From positions 109,760,333 through 109,824,332 of the forward strand of contig OZ018321.1 in NCBI GenBank assembly GCA_963969495.1: a stretch of DNA of 64,000 nt, read 5' to 3'. Shown one piece after another: positions 1 to 10,589 of the stretch. Every line of letters begins with the position of its first letter. Position 1 is the first letter of the stretch. This DNA comes from Ceratothoa steindachneri (Eukaryota > Arthropoda > Malacostraca > Isopoda > Cymothoidae). The notes under the pieces are model-generated. The model was not told the DNA's origin. It did no database searches and saw only the letters and a list, made by a program, of their open reading frames with translations. The translations under genes were made by a program, and so were the position numbers.

Positions 1-818
1 GAGAAGGAATTTGAGATGGCAGGATTCCCCAAAGAGGAGATAGCGAGGTGACTGGGGGAGAGCTTTCACGTGCCCATTGTGAACGGCTTCTCAAAGGAGA
101 ACACTGGCAAACGTAACTAAAAGAGCACAATTCGATGCAGCCGACAGAAAGGGCAGCGACAACGCTGGCAGGAATCAATGGCAGAAAATCCTCGCTACAC
201 GAAGGAATCCAGTACGGGTCTCCAAAATGAACGTCAAAGTAACTGACGGACAACGATTCAGCGGAGTAATCAGGCAGAATTCTCGCAACAGAATGAATTA
301 AAAGGCCTCACAGCCACATTTATATCCTTCAGTCCGAAGGGGGAAAAGGGAAGTGGGGCACAAAGGGGGAAGGGATGAGTCGCTTCCCCTACGCAAATTT
401 GGCTGGTAAGTTAAAGAAGTTTAGGCCAAAAATGGTAGCCTCGAAGTGCGTCGACCTGCAAAAAAAACCGTAAGCTATGATGAGAAATGGAAAGCATAGG
501 AATACGAGAGCCTACCCTTTACAATGAAAAACAAAACTTCCAGCTCTCATTGATTGTGACAGTGGTCAGATAAAGTCCATTTACAACCTTATATTAAAAT
601 TAAATTAGTCATCTTGTTATTTTCCACACCAATTTTTCTAAATATTTATTTCAAAGGTGATTATATCCATTTATTAGTCAACTAGACTATATGCTAAAGA
701 TACTCTTGAGGCGAAATTAATTAGATTTTATTCAATTCTTTTTCATTTCTTTATCTATAAATAGCACCAAAATATTTGTGATTTAAAAGTGGCATCGTAT
801 ACTCGTATCTCATATAGG
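1..818. other. No gene recognised
   Basis: No convincing ORF, RNA or terminal repeat is visible. The first 500 bases are less AT-rich than what follows, but I recognise no domain in any frame. The stretch ends at the TA that flanks the left terminus of the mariner-family element. Confidence 0.5.
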
Positions 819-820
819 TA

Positions 821-1000
821 CTAGGTTTCCCCAAATGAGTGCGTATTTTGATGAAATTGAAAAGTTTTATGAAAAGTTCTTGTTAAATTATGTTTATCAT
901 GTTTAAATTGTGGTCTGCACAAACTTGTAGGGTTCCATGTAAAGTGTGTCCCAAAATTTTAATTTGTTTTTCAATCCTTTTCAAAACCCTTTAATAATAA
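821..1000 (+). repeat. Left TIR of the mariner-family element
   Basis: This arm matches the reverse complement of about 2098-2276 almost throughout, including the shared inner block AATTTGTTTTTCAATCCTTT. The outermost bases differ slightly (CTAGGTTT here, CCGGGTGT at the other tip). Confidence 0.85.
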
Positions 1001-1996
1001 TTACAGAAGAGCGGATTTTTGTTCTGATAGCTCGTATCAGAGGAGTGAAATTTAATGAAGTACAAGAAAAAGTTCCTACAGACAACACGATCCGTTCACT
1101 TGTGAACAAATTTAAAACAACCGGATCCGTACATGATGAGAAAGGAAGAGGACGGAAAAAGATTGACCCGGACAAAACGGAACAAATTCGGTAATTGTTT
1201 GAAAATGAACCAAGAACTTCAGTGAGAAAGGCCAGTCAAAGACTTGATATGCCTAAGACAACAGTGCTCAGAGTCTTGCGTTCAACACTTATGAAAAAGC
1301 CTGATCACATTCAATTACTGCACTCCTTTAATGAAGAAGATTATTCAAATCGAGCAGCAAGGTGCTCAGAATTTGTGAATCAAATTGAAAATGAAAACCT
1401 ATTAGATAACATCTTTTTTAGTGATGAAGCGACTTTTCACACATGTGGTAAGGTTAATCGACACAATAGTCAAATGAAAGACCAAGTGGTTTCATGGAAT
1501 GGAAAAGAGACTCTCCAAAACTTAACGTGTGGCCTGGAATAACTAAATTTAAATTTATGGCCCATTCTTTTTTCATGAAACATCTGTGATACGCAACATC
1601 TACCTTCATATGCTCGAACAGTTTTTAGAACCACGGCTTGTTGATGATAGCATTGTTGATAGTGTCTTGTTTCAACAAGATTAACATTATGTCATTATGC
1701 TCTAATTGTCCGAGATTACCTGAACAGTCGCTTTCCAAATCGATGGATTGGAAGTGGAGGAGCTAGACCTTGGCCTCTGCATTCTACAGATTTAACCCCC
1801 GTGGATTTGATTTGCGTAGGGTTTTATTAAAGCAAAAGGTAATCATGAAAAAAATAGTAATTTAACTGAACTTAAAGAACGCATACTTTTAGCAGTGCTG
1901 GACATAACTCCCGAAAGGCTCCACAATGTTTTTCGCGATGCTAAGGACCGATTTGAAATTTGCAAAGATACGGATGGAGGACATGTTGAATAATTT
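985..1996 (+). pseudogene. Broken Tc1/mariner-family transposase
   Basis: A DDE transposase would cut and paste the element by binding its TIRs. Seen: an N-terminal helix-turn-helix region (PTDNTIRSLVNKF, then a basic GRGRKK stretch), and a second one beginning RTSVRKASQRL. The first catalytic Asp is in FFSDEATFH, followed by GKVNRHN. The second is in LFQQD near 1,675, immediately followed by a stop. The third-site region reads STDLTPVDL near 1,790. A TAA at 1192-1194 breaks the reading in frame. A frameshift near 1,500-1,540 moves the C-terminal half to another frame, which ends near 1,994. The motif order and the pairing with the TIRs make the family assignment firm. The copy cannot encode a working enzyme. 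Confidence 0.85.
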
Positions 1997-2097
1997 AAAT
2001 AAAGTTTTTCTTTTCTTTGGTTTTTGATGAATTTTTGTTTTCTTTTTGTAATCATAATTGAGCCGGAAAATAAAAATCATTTTTTTCTTTTTAATAT

Positions 2098-2276
2098 CCA
2101 TAAAGAACCGATTATGAAAAGGATTGAAAAACAAATTAAAATTTTGTGACACTGTACATGGAATACTACAATTTTGTGCAGAGCCCAATTTGAACATGAT
2201 GAACATAATTGAAAAAGAATTTTTCATAAAACTTTTCAATTTCATCAAAATACGCACTCAATTTTGAGACACCCGG
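2098..2276 (-). repeat. Right TIR of the mariner-family element
   Basis: This is the inverted partner of 821-1000. It ends in ACACCCGG next to the flanking TA. Confidence 0.85.
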
Positions 2277-2278
2277 TA

Positions 2279-3870
2279 TTCCAAACATCCTCATCAAAAC
2301 CTATTTAAATGGATTTTATATAAAAAAAACAACAAACAAACTAGTGATAGCAGTGCGCTAAGTTGCAAATATAATCTATTTTAAGCTGGTTCTAGAGCTT
2401 AACCTGTTTTTGAGACAAAATAAACTTTTTGCGGTGGAAAATCCATTAAACCTAAAAGAGATGCTGAACACGAAATCGTCTAATCACGTTCTTTTCACTG
2501 ATATTTCTAAAACATCTCGGACGTCCTATAAATAGCATTGCTAAATCCGATTTTCCAAAGGTCCTAAACGGATCTTAACTTTTCTTTTAGGGCCTTAAAC
2601 CTCCTCCATCAAAGGTGACGTTCAAAATCTCCTAACATAGACGCAGAAAAAAGAGAAAGAAAAGGAGAAGAGATTCAGACAGCAGCTTGAGTTAGAAAGG
2701 TGAGTGATTAATGACGCGCGTGAGCGAGTTTCCTTTCATATCCGTAGGTATATATATTTCTTTAATGGCAGATCCCTCTTAATCGCATCACATCTACGCA
2801 TAGAGATGGACACAATCTTGATCTTCAAGATGAGATGGTAATCTTGAAATCAAAACTAAAAGGGGAAACGTCAATCTCCGTGGTTTAGATCAGCTGACAT
2901 AACATAACAGATATTAAAAGAAAAATGCTCAAAAGGCCATCAAATTTGCGTACACATATAAAAGACTACAACAAAACGACTAAAACAAAACAAAACAATC
3001 GGAAAACAAGGATTGCAAAATGATGAAGATCTGCCGATGGTAGAGAAGTGACGATGGCGAACACATAAGGGCGAAGGCTTGACGATGGCGATAACTTGAA
3101 TCAGATGGCTTTACAGTGATGTGATGGCGGCGAAGACTTAACCATGGTGAAGACATGACGAAGACGTGATGAGGCGATAGACTGCGTACACATATGTACA
3201 CGTGAACACATTCTCGGTGCTAGAACTACAGAAGTAACATTATGCTTTTTTGCCTAATTATTTTTTTACTTTTTAAATTTCAAATTCAGGCAATTATGAA
3301 TTGAAACTGATGAAGGTCTGGCTAGAGAAATGGAAAATCCTCGCAGCGGATTACATAAAATAGTAAACGTGACTCTAATATTTAGTCAAGAGGAATAAAG
3401 GGGATTGATCCTTAAAAGCTAAAAATAATAGATTGATTATCTTGAATTTCCTAAATACAAAACTTTTAGATTCGATATTCAATGCCAAGATTACCGGACA
3501 TTTGAGTCGCAATAAAAACAGTTCATGTGCGACAACTCCATTAATTTTTTCCTCGAATGATTAGAAGATACGATTTTGAAAAACAACAGATTATTATAAT
3601 TGTATGAAATCTATCCAGATAGATTAAGTTACAAACAATGGTGGGTATTTGTTGGTCCTTACTAAGATGAATGAAAGCTTGGTTAACGCGACGTTTGGCC
3701 ACAATAATCTGGAACATAACCATCAAAATGGCTTTGAGAAAAACAAAGCGTGGTTGACGAGTATAATCGATTTTTTTTATACAGGATGTATAGGGGTCAC
3801 TAGTTTATAGGGGGTGAAGGTTGTCCTCGGTGTTATTTCGCTTCTTGAAGTCACCCGTTTATAGTAGTGT
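2279..3870. other. No gene recognised
   Basis: This is AT-rich sequence with only short ORFs and no recognisable domain. A purine-rich block lies near 2,640-2,700. Nothing supports a gene. Confidence 0.45.
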
Positions 3871-3871
3871 C

Positions 3872-3881
3872 GTGTGTGTGT

Positions 3882-3928
<47 letters not shown>
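3872..3928 (+). repeat. (GT)n microsatellite
   Basis: A GT dinucleotide run with one interruption (TATG) near the start. Confidence 0.95.
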
Positions 3929-3929
<1 letters not shown>

Positions 3930-4310
3930 TGGAGTCTGATTGAGGGTGACGTGACAGGTATCAAGGGTTTGTAGGTAGTAGGCCTACTTTTGTCTTCCAA
4001 TCGAATTAGTTCTGACTCTCAAAGTTTCTCACGGGGAATACGCGTTAAGGCTGGGTTCTAGAAGGTGCCTCTGTAATCACGGTTAAAGAAAAAGAACTTC
4101 GAAAAGACGGAGGCAATAAGTAGGTTTTATTCTTAGCCTGGGCCTACCAAAATGGAAGCAAGCGGAAACGTTCGAGTCCTACGCGGCTATGTGTAAGTTT
4201 TCCGTTAATGCTATATAGTTGAGTATAAAGGCAGCAGGATTCAAGTTTGAGGGAACGGATTTGTGACGCTATTAATAGCAATAGGCTGCTAACGGACGAC
4301 TTGACTGATT

Positions 4311-4318
4311 CTCTCTCT

Positions 4319-4367
<49 letters not shown>
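4311..4367 (+). repeat. (CT)n microsatellite
   Basis: A CT dinucleotide run interrupted once by CTT. The apparent serine/leucine-rich ORF across it is a by-product of the repeat. Confidence 0.95.
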
Positions 4368-4369
<2 letters not shown>

Positions 4370-4371
<2 letters not shown>

Positions 4372-5030
4372 CTATCTTAGTCTTCCTCTTCTGTGTGTGC
4401 TAAAATATATATGTGTCCCGTTTCCAAGGGGCGTGACCCTTTACACTTGACCTGGACGCGGGGGGAGCCAGAGATTAGGAATGTTCGTCAGTTCCTTCGT
4501 TGGCGGAGCTACAAGAATTATGTGCAACTAATAAACCTACATATTTTTCCAGGTTTTCGGCCTATCCTGTATCAGAGAGATCGCTTGCCTTTCACAGTTC
4601 CTCAGAAATTTTAACCGGTAAAGGCATACATTACCCTCTATTTATTCAGCTTGACCCTGTTATCTATCATTGGGGCCTTTCAGTCTGGCAGCTGTTTCCT
4701 AGCGTGCGTATGTTTGTGTGTGGCTGCGTGAGAGACTCCTGCGATCCGCTTTGCTCTATTCATATTTTCTTAATTAATATACAATTATGATATATTATTT
4801 CCCTCTCTTTCATTGGTTCACTATCTATTACATGGCATATTACTTCATTAATTTATGAGTGTACCCATTTTCAGGATTTTATAGATCCACCGGGCGCCCA
4901 TTTGTGGGGGTTCCTCGCTGGGCCCATCTATTTTGCAATTTGGGTGCCACAGGCCTACTTTCCTACCAAATTGGGTGCTGCAGGCCTACATCCCTTGCAA
5001 TTCAAGTGCCACAAATGTCCTATAAATCCG
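4370..5030. other. No gene; short degenerate repeats next to a LINE 3' end
   Basis: Between 4,915 and 5,012 a motif of the type TGCAATTTGGGTGCCACAGG recurs two to three times in degenerate form. It lies just outside the 3' end of the minus-strand CR1 LINE. The ORFs here have no recognisable domain. Confidence 0.4.
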
Positions 5031-5169
5031 GTTAGTAAGTTTATATTCGGAGTAACAACAAGGAGTAACAAGGAGAGTAAGTACCCTAGGAGACCATACG
5101 GTCCATTCAAAGAGGGTACCTTTGGACTAGCAATCGAACAGGCACATGGCTGCTCAATTGTTTTGCGTC

Positions 5170-7957
5170 CCTAAACGGCCGCTTTTCAAGACTTTGTCTA
5201 GTCTTGACTTAAACTGGTCAACAGATTCACTGTTGACAACTTCCACTGGAAGTGCGTTCCACTTACCGCAGATACTGTACGTGAAAAAAATTCCACACAG
5301 ATTGCGGTTGTAACGCTCCAGTTCAAGTTTGAAGCCGTGATGGCGCGTTCTGTTCTCACTCAGTGTGAAATATCCCGGTAGTCAACATTGTCGAACCCTC
5401 GAAGTATTTTGAAAACTTCGATGAGCTGACCACGCAGTCTACGAGTTTCCAACGAGAACAGATTTAATTCCCTTAGTCTATCATCATAACTTTTATGTCG
5501 GATAGATGGAATCAGCTTGGTTGCCCTGGCTTGTACGCGTTCCAACCTTGCGATATCCTTTCAAAACGAAGGAATCCAAAATTGTACGGCATACTCCAGG
5601 TGCGGCCAAACCAGGGAGTTGAACAGACAAAGTACTATCTCCTTGTTACGGTATCCAAACTGGCGCTTAATGTAGCCTAACATCCTTTGGGCTTTCTTTT
5701 TGCCTCAATGCACTGTTTCGAAAACTTGAGGTCGCTAGTGATAGTTACACCCAAGTCCTTCTCAGTGTCACTCGATTCAAGAGCAGTGCCCTTAAGGATA
5801 TAATGAGATTGGGGGTTTCTGTGGCCGATATGCATTACTTTGCATTTGTTCACGTTAAAAGGCATTTGCCACTTGTCCGACCACTCCCCAATCTTCCAAA
5901 GATCTTCCTGCAATCGGGCAGTATTTCCATCCTTTGCAACGTTCATACCAAGCTTGGTATCGTCGGCAAATTTGGAAATCTTGGCAACCATGTCACCGTC
6001 CATGTCGTTGACGTAGATGATGAATAGTACTGGTCCCAGGACAGAACCTTGAGGCACCCCGCTAGTAACGGGCACCCACTTAGAAGCCTGTCCATTCACC
6101 ACCACCCGTTGCCGTCTACCACTTAGCCAGTTCTCGATCCAGCCGGCTACTTTTCCGTCTATGCCCAGCGCTCGCACTTTCCGGAGAAGGCGTCGGTGTG
6201 GTACCTTATCAAAGGCTTTCTGAAAGTCCAAGTACACCACATCCACCGCCTTGTCCCAATCGTGCTCACTGAAGACGAAGTGGAAGAATTCCACAAGGTT
6301 CGTCAGGCATGACCGTTGCCTTCGGAAGCCGTGCTGGGAACTCCTCAGTAGCAGGTTTGACTCTAAATACGACGTCATTTTGTCCACCATCATGCTTTCC
6401 ATGAGTTTACCGACTATCGAAGTCAGACTGATAGGTCGGTAGTTCGACGGTTGGCTTCGGTCTTCTTTCTTGAAGATAGGAGTTACCTCCGCTTCACGCC
6501 AGTCTCTAGGAACGCATTCGGTCCGGATTGACATGTTAAAGATTGCGCGCAGGTGTCGTGACACTTGATCGCGCACTTCTTTCAACACTTTAGGTAGAAA
6601 TCCATCCGGGCCAGGTGACTTATTCGTCATTAGGTCAGTGATCTTATTTTTTATTTCCCCTTCGGTGAAGTCCATATCCTCCAGCTTTTCCCCCGAGTAG
6701 GAATCCATTGGCTGAGAGATGGGACCACACTCTTCAGTAAACACTGAAGAGAAGTAAGTAGTCGTTGAGGAGGTTAGCATTTTCTGCATTCAAGTGCTTT
6801 AATGCCCCCTCCTCATTTCTCAAAGGGCCAATCGTTCGACGGATTGGTTTACGGCTGTTCACATATCCAAAAAACTCCTTGGGATTCTCTTTACAGAGTC
6901 TCGCGACTCGGAGTTCCTCAGAACGCTTAGCCGCCCTTATGCTGGACTTCACTCTCCTGGCTAGCCTCCGGTATTCGTCAAAGTCACCCGAGATCTTCGA
7001 TTGTCGGTACACAGTTCTCTACTTCCTAAGCAGTTGGCCGATTTCTCGATTAAACCAGTTTGGTTGAACAGAAGACCAACGGGGACATTTCAGAGGGATG
7101 AAACGCGATTGAAGACTCATGAATGTGGTTTTGAAACTATTCCAGGAGTCTTCAACAACATCGCACACTTCTAGCCTCGCGTTAGTCAATCCAGCACGAA
7201 GACCTGCAAAGTCTGCTCTTTTCAAATCGAGTTTCTTCGATTTACTAGTTGCAGGCCCTGCCTTCGGAACTTTGACTACAAATCTAATTAGTCGGTGGTC
7301 ACTGCCACCGAGCTCTTCGCCAACAGAGAGGTCCTCAACGATGTCATCCTCAGAGGTGAAAACCAAGTTGAGAATATTGTTTCCTCTCGTTGGCTCTCCT
7401 ACCCATTGAGTGAGGAACTCGTTGTTCGCGAACTCCAGGAGTAGTGCGTTCTCGCCACAGGGTTCTCTGGTTTCCCAGTCAACTTGTGTGTTGAAATCAC
7501 CCATGACGATACACACTCTGTCTTCGACAAGTTCTCCTAGTAGCTGGTACAGATCTCTGTCCTTTTCAATGAGTTGGGCAGGAGGTCTATAAAGCACCAG
7601 GGTCCTGTATTTGGCAGGACCTATCTCTAGGTCAACACCTAGTAGTTCATGGTCGGATACGATGTTGCAATCCGTCGAGTTGAGAGTATCCTTGACATAC
7701 AACATCACACCGCCACCCTCTCTGTCTGGCCTATCTTTCAGGAAGAGCTGGTAACTGGGAATCGTGAATTCACCTTCAAAATCTCGGCTTGAGGTTTTTA
7801 TCCACGACTCCGTTATGGCCACCATCTCAGGTTCCTCTGTTACTACGAGGCCACAGAGCTCAAGAAACTTATTCCTGATTGACCTCGCATTGAACAGAAG
7901 GTCTTTGAGGGAGTCAACTAGTGTAGGACTCCCTACGCTCTTTCGTTTCCTGGCTTC
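5170..7957 (-). pseudogene. CR1-type LINE ORF2 (endonuclease-reverse transcriptase), broken
   Basis: ORF2 nicks target DNA and reverse-transcribes the LINE RNA. It starts by overlapping ORF1: LFNARSIRNK lies near 7,890. Endonuclease motifs follow: ITESW, GGGVMLYV, VMGDFN and GSDHRL. A stop (TAG, 7019-7021) separates the endonuclease from the linker at 7,012-6,734. A frameshift near 6,750-6,790 moves the RT into another frame (6,789-5,677), with YLDFQKAFDKV, SGVPQGSVLGP and the catalytic FADDTKLG. A further frameshift near 5,690 separates the RT from the CR1 C-terminal region (LERVQARATKLIP, LRGQLIEVFKILRGF, 5,545-5,360). All catalytic motifs are readable, so decay is mild. Copy B at 52.3-54.7 kb is the same family. 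Confidence 0.88.
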
Positions 7958-9114
7958 TCTGTTTTCGTGGTCACACCCTTTTTGACGACCTCCGAGAAGG
8001 TCGTTCCAGGAGTGACACGGGCATGCTTTCGCACGTCCGCTTTCGCTCTGTTTCGAACGCTCCTTTGGGTGAGTTCCACGACATCTTGAATTAGGTTGGC
8101 GAGAAAGGCCTTACTTTTAAGGGAGAGATGTACCCCGTCCCTTTGGTAGAGGTCGTCTCTAACGATAAAGGTACGATAGGGGTCCACGAAGAAGACTCCT
8201 TCTGCCGTGCAGAGATCCGCCAACCTTCTGTTCACTGCGACGTTTCTTTCGTGAGCGGTTCGGGATGGACCTCTTCTCGGAAGCATCCCAACCACCACAC
8301 GTTTGCGGGCTTTAAGCCCTATGTCGTCCACGGCTCCCATCACCGTTTGGATGGTCTTACCACTGAGGCCAACCTTACCCCCTCTGAGGTAGAGGTCGTT
8401 GCTGCTCACCATCAGAGCAACAACTGAATTCTCAGAAATATGAGCTTTCTCTGCCTCTACTCTGATGTTGTGGTTACCCCGTCCTGACAGGCAGCTTACC
8501 TTCACGCTAGTGCGAAGGCGGGCCGCTAGCAGCGGCTGCAGATCCCGTGTTTGCGAGTCACCAATGAGGGTGACCTTCGGACACTTGGTCTCTGAAGACG
8601 GGGTCTTCCCTTGTGGAAGAGGCCTCCCGTTTTCCTCTTTACTCTCCACATTCTTATCTTTCTTTTTCTTCTTGTTTATCTGTTTTTCTTCTATTTTTGG
8701 TTCTACTTTTGTTTCAACTTTATTCTTTTTCTTTTTTTTCTTCGTTTCTCCTTTCTTCTTTTTCTCCTTTTCTCTCGCCTCAGCTAGCTTAGCCTCACAT
8801 AATGCCAGAATGTCCGCTTGGTTACCAGGGGATTCCGACACGTCAATGGGCGGAGCCTCTTCTAGGCATCGAACCTGAGCTACGTTAAGGGCTTCGAGCT
8901 TCTCCAACTTTTCCTCAAGGACCTTAGCTCTCTCTTCTGAGGCTCTATAGAGGTCTTTTAATTTCTCCACCTCCTGCGTCAATATGCAAGTAGTGCAGAT
9001 ACTTTCAGGGCTGCATTTTGAGTAGCAGCAATCCGGAAAGTCAACGTACCACTTTTCTAACTGGCATATTGCACAGTTGTGTTTGAGACGAACGGGTCCT
9101 TTTTTGCCTGTCAT
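7933..9114 (-). CDS. CR1-type LINE ORF1 protein with SGNH esterase-like domain
   Basis: This intact 393-residue ORF begins at a Met with a downstream Cys-rich cluster (Cys 14, 17, 29, 30, 34, 40 and 43), consistent with a zinc-binding module. Residues about 47-112 are rich in Leu, Glu and Lys and look like a coiled coil. Residues 115-160 are a Lys-rich linker. The rest is an SGNH/GDSL-like fold: GDSQ (185-188) with the nucleophile Ser, SSND (237-240), and the C-terminal DGVHL (326-330) with the Asp/His pair. CR1 ORF1 proteins are RNA-binding chaperones that form the RNP, and many carry this esterase module; its exact role is unsettled. Its last codons overlap the start of ORF2 in another frame. 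Whether it is expressed cannot be judged from sequence. Confidence 0.85.
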   Translation of the reverse strand: MTGKKGPVRLKHNCAICQLEKWYVDFPDCCYSKCSPESICTTCILTQEVEKLKDLYRASEERAKVLEEKLEKLEALNVAQVRCLEEAPPIDVSESPGNQADILALCEAKLAEAREKEKKKKGETKKKKKKNKVETKVEPKIEEKQINKKKKKDKNVESKEENGRPLPQGKTPSSETKCPKVTLIGDSQTRDLQPLLAARLRTSVKVSCLSGRGNHNIRVEAEKAHISENSVVALMVSSNDLYLRGGKVGLSGKTIQTVMGAVDDIGLKARKRVVVGMLPRRGPSRTAHERNVAVNRRLADLCTAEGVFFVDPYRTFIVRDDLYQRDGVHLSLKSKAFLANLIQDVVELTQRSVRNRAKADVRKHARVTPGTTFSEVVKKGVTTKTEKPGNERA

Positions 9115-9194
9115 TTTGAGCGCTTTCTCTCTCTCTGAAAACTGTGACCTTTTTGTTACATTTTTTGGTGTTTCCTTAACAAGTCTTTGCTCTT

Positions 9195-10185
9195 TCTTCT
9201 TCCTATTTCACTCTTGAGTCAGCTTTTATGTGTAACATTCTCCCTAGTTTCCTTCTTCAACTCTATACACGAAACTCGGATATCTTTAATTCGGTCTTCT
9301 CCTTTTATTATCTTCAAGTATATTTTAGATATTATCTAGTTTTTCAAACATTTTTCGTTTCATCTTGAACGCTCTTAATTCTAATATCATCTTTACTCGT
9401 TGCATTTTAATAATTCTCTATATATTTTACTCATAGGCTGGATAGAGATTGCACTATTGATGCGTATATTTTCCTTTTGTTTTTGTGCACAGGTTTGTAA
9501 AACTATACGTTAACCTTAGACCTGGCATCGTAATCTTAGACCTGGTATCATTTTATGTATTCTATCTTTCACGTTTGTCTTGTATCCGCACGAAAATTGG
9601 ACTGAAATCCTAAGACTGTGCATTCGGTTGAGGAAGGGTATCTGACTCCTTCGGTTTCTACAGCTAATAGTAAGCTTATTCCTATTGGAATCAACTACCA
9701 GAATCTGTAGTAATTGCTAATAATGTTCAAACTTTTAAAAGATTATTAGAAAATGTAAACTTGACTTTTTTTTTGTAGGGCGCACGCTTGAATCTTTGTG
9801 CGTCCTGGATGTTATGCGTAACTATTAAATGTCTATATCATGTCTCTACCTTTATGCCACGTAAGAGTTTTTATGTACTTTTCCGAAATAAATGTTTTGT
9901 TTGTTTGTTTTGTTTTGTTTATATTAAATTTATTCCTCTTTGTTTGTATTTTCCATTTTGTTACTAATTCGTTTATTATTCATATTTCTTGCGCCGCAAT
10001 TCTAGCTTACATTGCAGTCTTTCTGTACGGGCATTTTACTACTTGAGTTTAAATAACCGCATTCTGTCTGTTGATACTAGAAGGATTAATCGGTGGCGAG
10101 ATATCCGCCGTATCTAGTGAGCAGATGGTAGCCCTGCCTTTAGTTCGAATATAGGTCTCTTTGTCTTTATTATGTTATTCTTTCC
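9195..10185. other. No gene recognised
   Basis: This is very AT-rich, with no domain or clear repeat. It may include the 5' UTR of the CR1 LINE, whose 5' end I cannot place. The hydrophobic 68-residue ORF at 9,840 is of low-complexity composition and is not supported. Confidence 0.4.
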
Positions 10186-10189
10186 ATTA

Positions 10190-10585
10190 CATATTTACAT
10201 AGGATTCTTTCTAAGTTTTCACTTAAGCCCAGTTACATGATCTCGTTTAGCACCCCTCTTTGTCAAACTTTGTCAAAAGCTTTTGAAACGTGCCTGTATA
10301 CTATGTCTATGCAGTTCTTATTCCTCTTTGTATTCCTCTTTGCTTGAGCTATCTTTTCTGTGATAGCATATATTGCCATTTCTACGCTTCGTATTTCTAG
10401 AAAACCGTAGGACGTTTTCTTATAAATGTTTCATTAGTCTTCTATTTAGTAATTTTTCGAGTAATTTCCGATCGAATTCCAATAGTGAAATCGGTCTAAT
10501 TTTTTCCTTTGCATTTGGCGGTTTTCTTGGTTTCGGGATGAAAATCATCTTCGCCACCTTTAATTGGTCTGGGTAGTAACTTGTA
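10190..10585 (-). pseudogene. LINE reverse transcriptase fragment
   Basis: Read on the minus strand, the fragment contains RPISLLEFDRKLLEK (RT fingers), then a frameshift, then a GFRK-type motif, then VSKAFDKV (the region of the first catalytic Asp, motif A) followed by a stop. This order is diagnostic for a non-LTR RT of the Jockey/CR1 group. The motif-A Asp preceding VSKAF is replaced by His (YRHVSKAF). Only about 130 codons remain, flanked by unrecognisable sequence, so it is a decayed 5'- and 3'-truncated copy. Confidence 0.7.
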
Positions 10586-10589
10586 TTCA

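Larger units (their letters stand above)
821..2276 (+). mobile_element. Tc1/mariner-superfamily DNA transposon with long TIRs
   Basis: The two ends are inverted copies of each other for about 175 bp (about 821-1000 and 2098-2276). Both read GAGTGCGTATTTTGATGAAA just inside the tip. The tips lie next to a TA on each side (819-820 and 2277-2278), the target duplication expected for this superfamily. A broken transposase lies between them. The length (1,456 bp) is normal for a complete element. The TIRs are much longer than the roughly 30 bp of classic mariners. The TIR arms have diverged by scattered substitutions, so the insertion is not recent. Confidence 0.88.
5040..9190 (-). mobile_element. 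Nearly full-length CR1-type non-LTR retrotransposon (copy A)
   Basis: On the minus strand an ORF1 (zinc cluster, coiled coil, SGNH esterase) is followed by an overlapping ORF2 (endonuclease, reverse transcriptase, CR1-type C-terminus), and then by a 3' tail with short TTGTTACTCC repeats. This is the architecture of the CR1 clade. The 3' end (about 5,040) is set by comparison with copy B at 52,315-54,680, which shares sequence up to the CCTTGTTACTCC repeat. The 5' limit is only approximate. ORF1 is intact but ORF2 is not, so this copy is probably inactive on its own. It is less AT-rich than its surroundings. Confidence 0.85.

Noticed and set aside
5803..8878. Plus-strand ORFs opposite the CR1 LINE
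   Set aside because: They are antisense shadows of ORF1 and ORF2, whose domains are clear on the minus strand.
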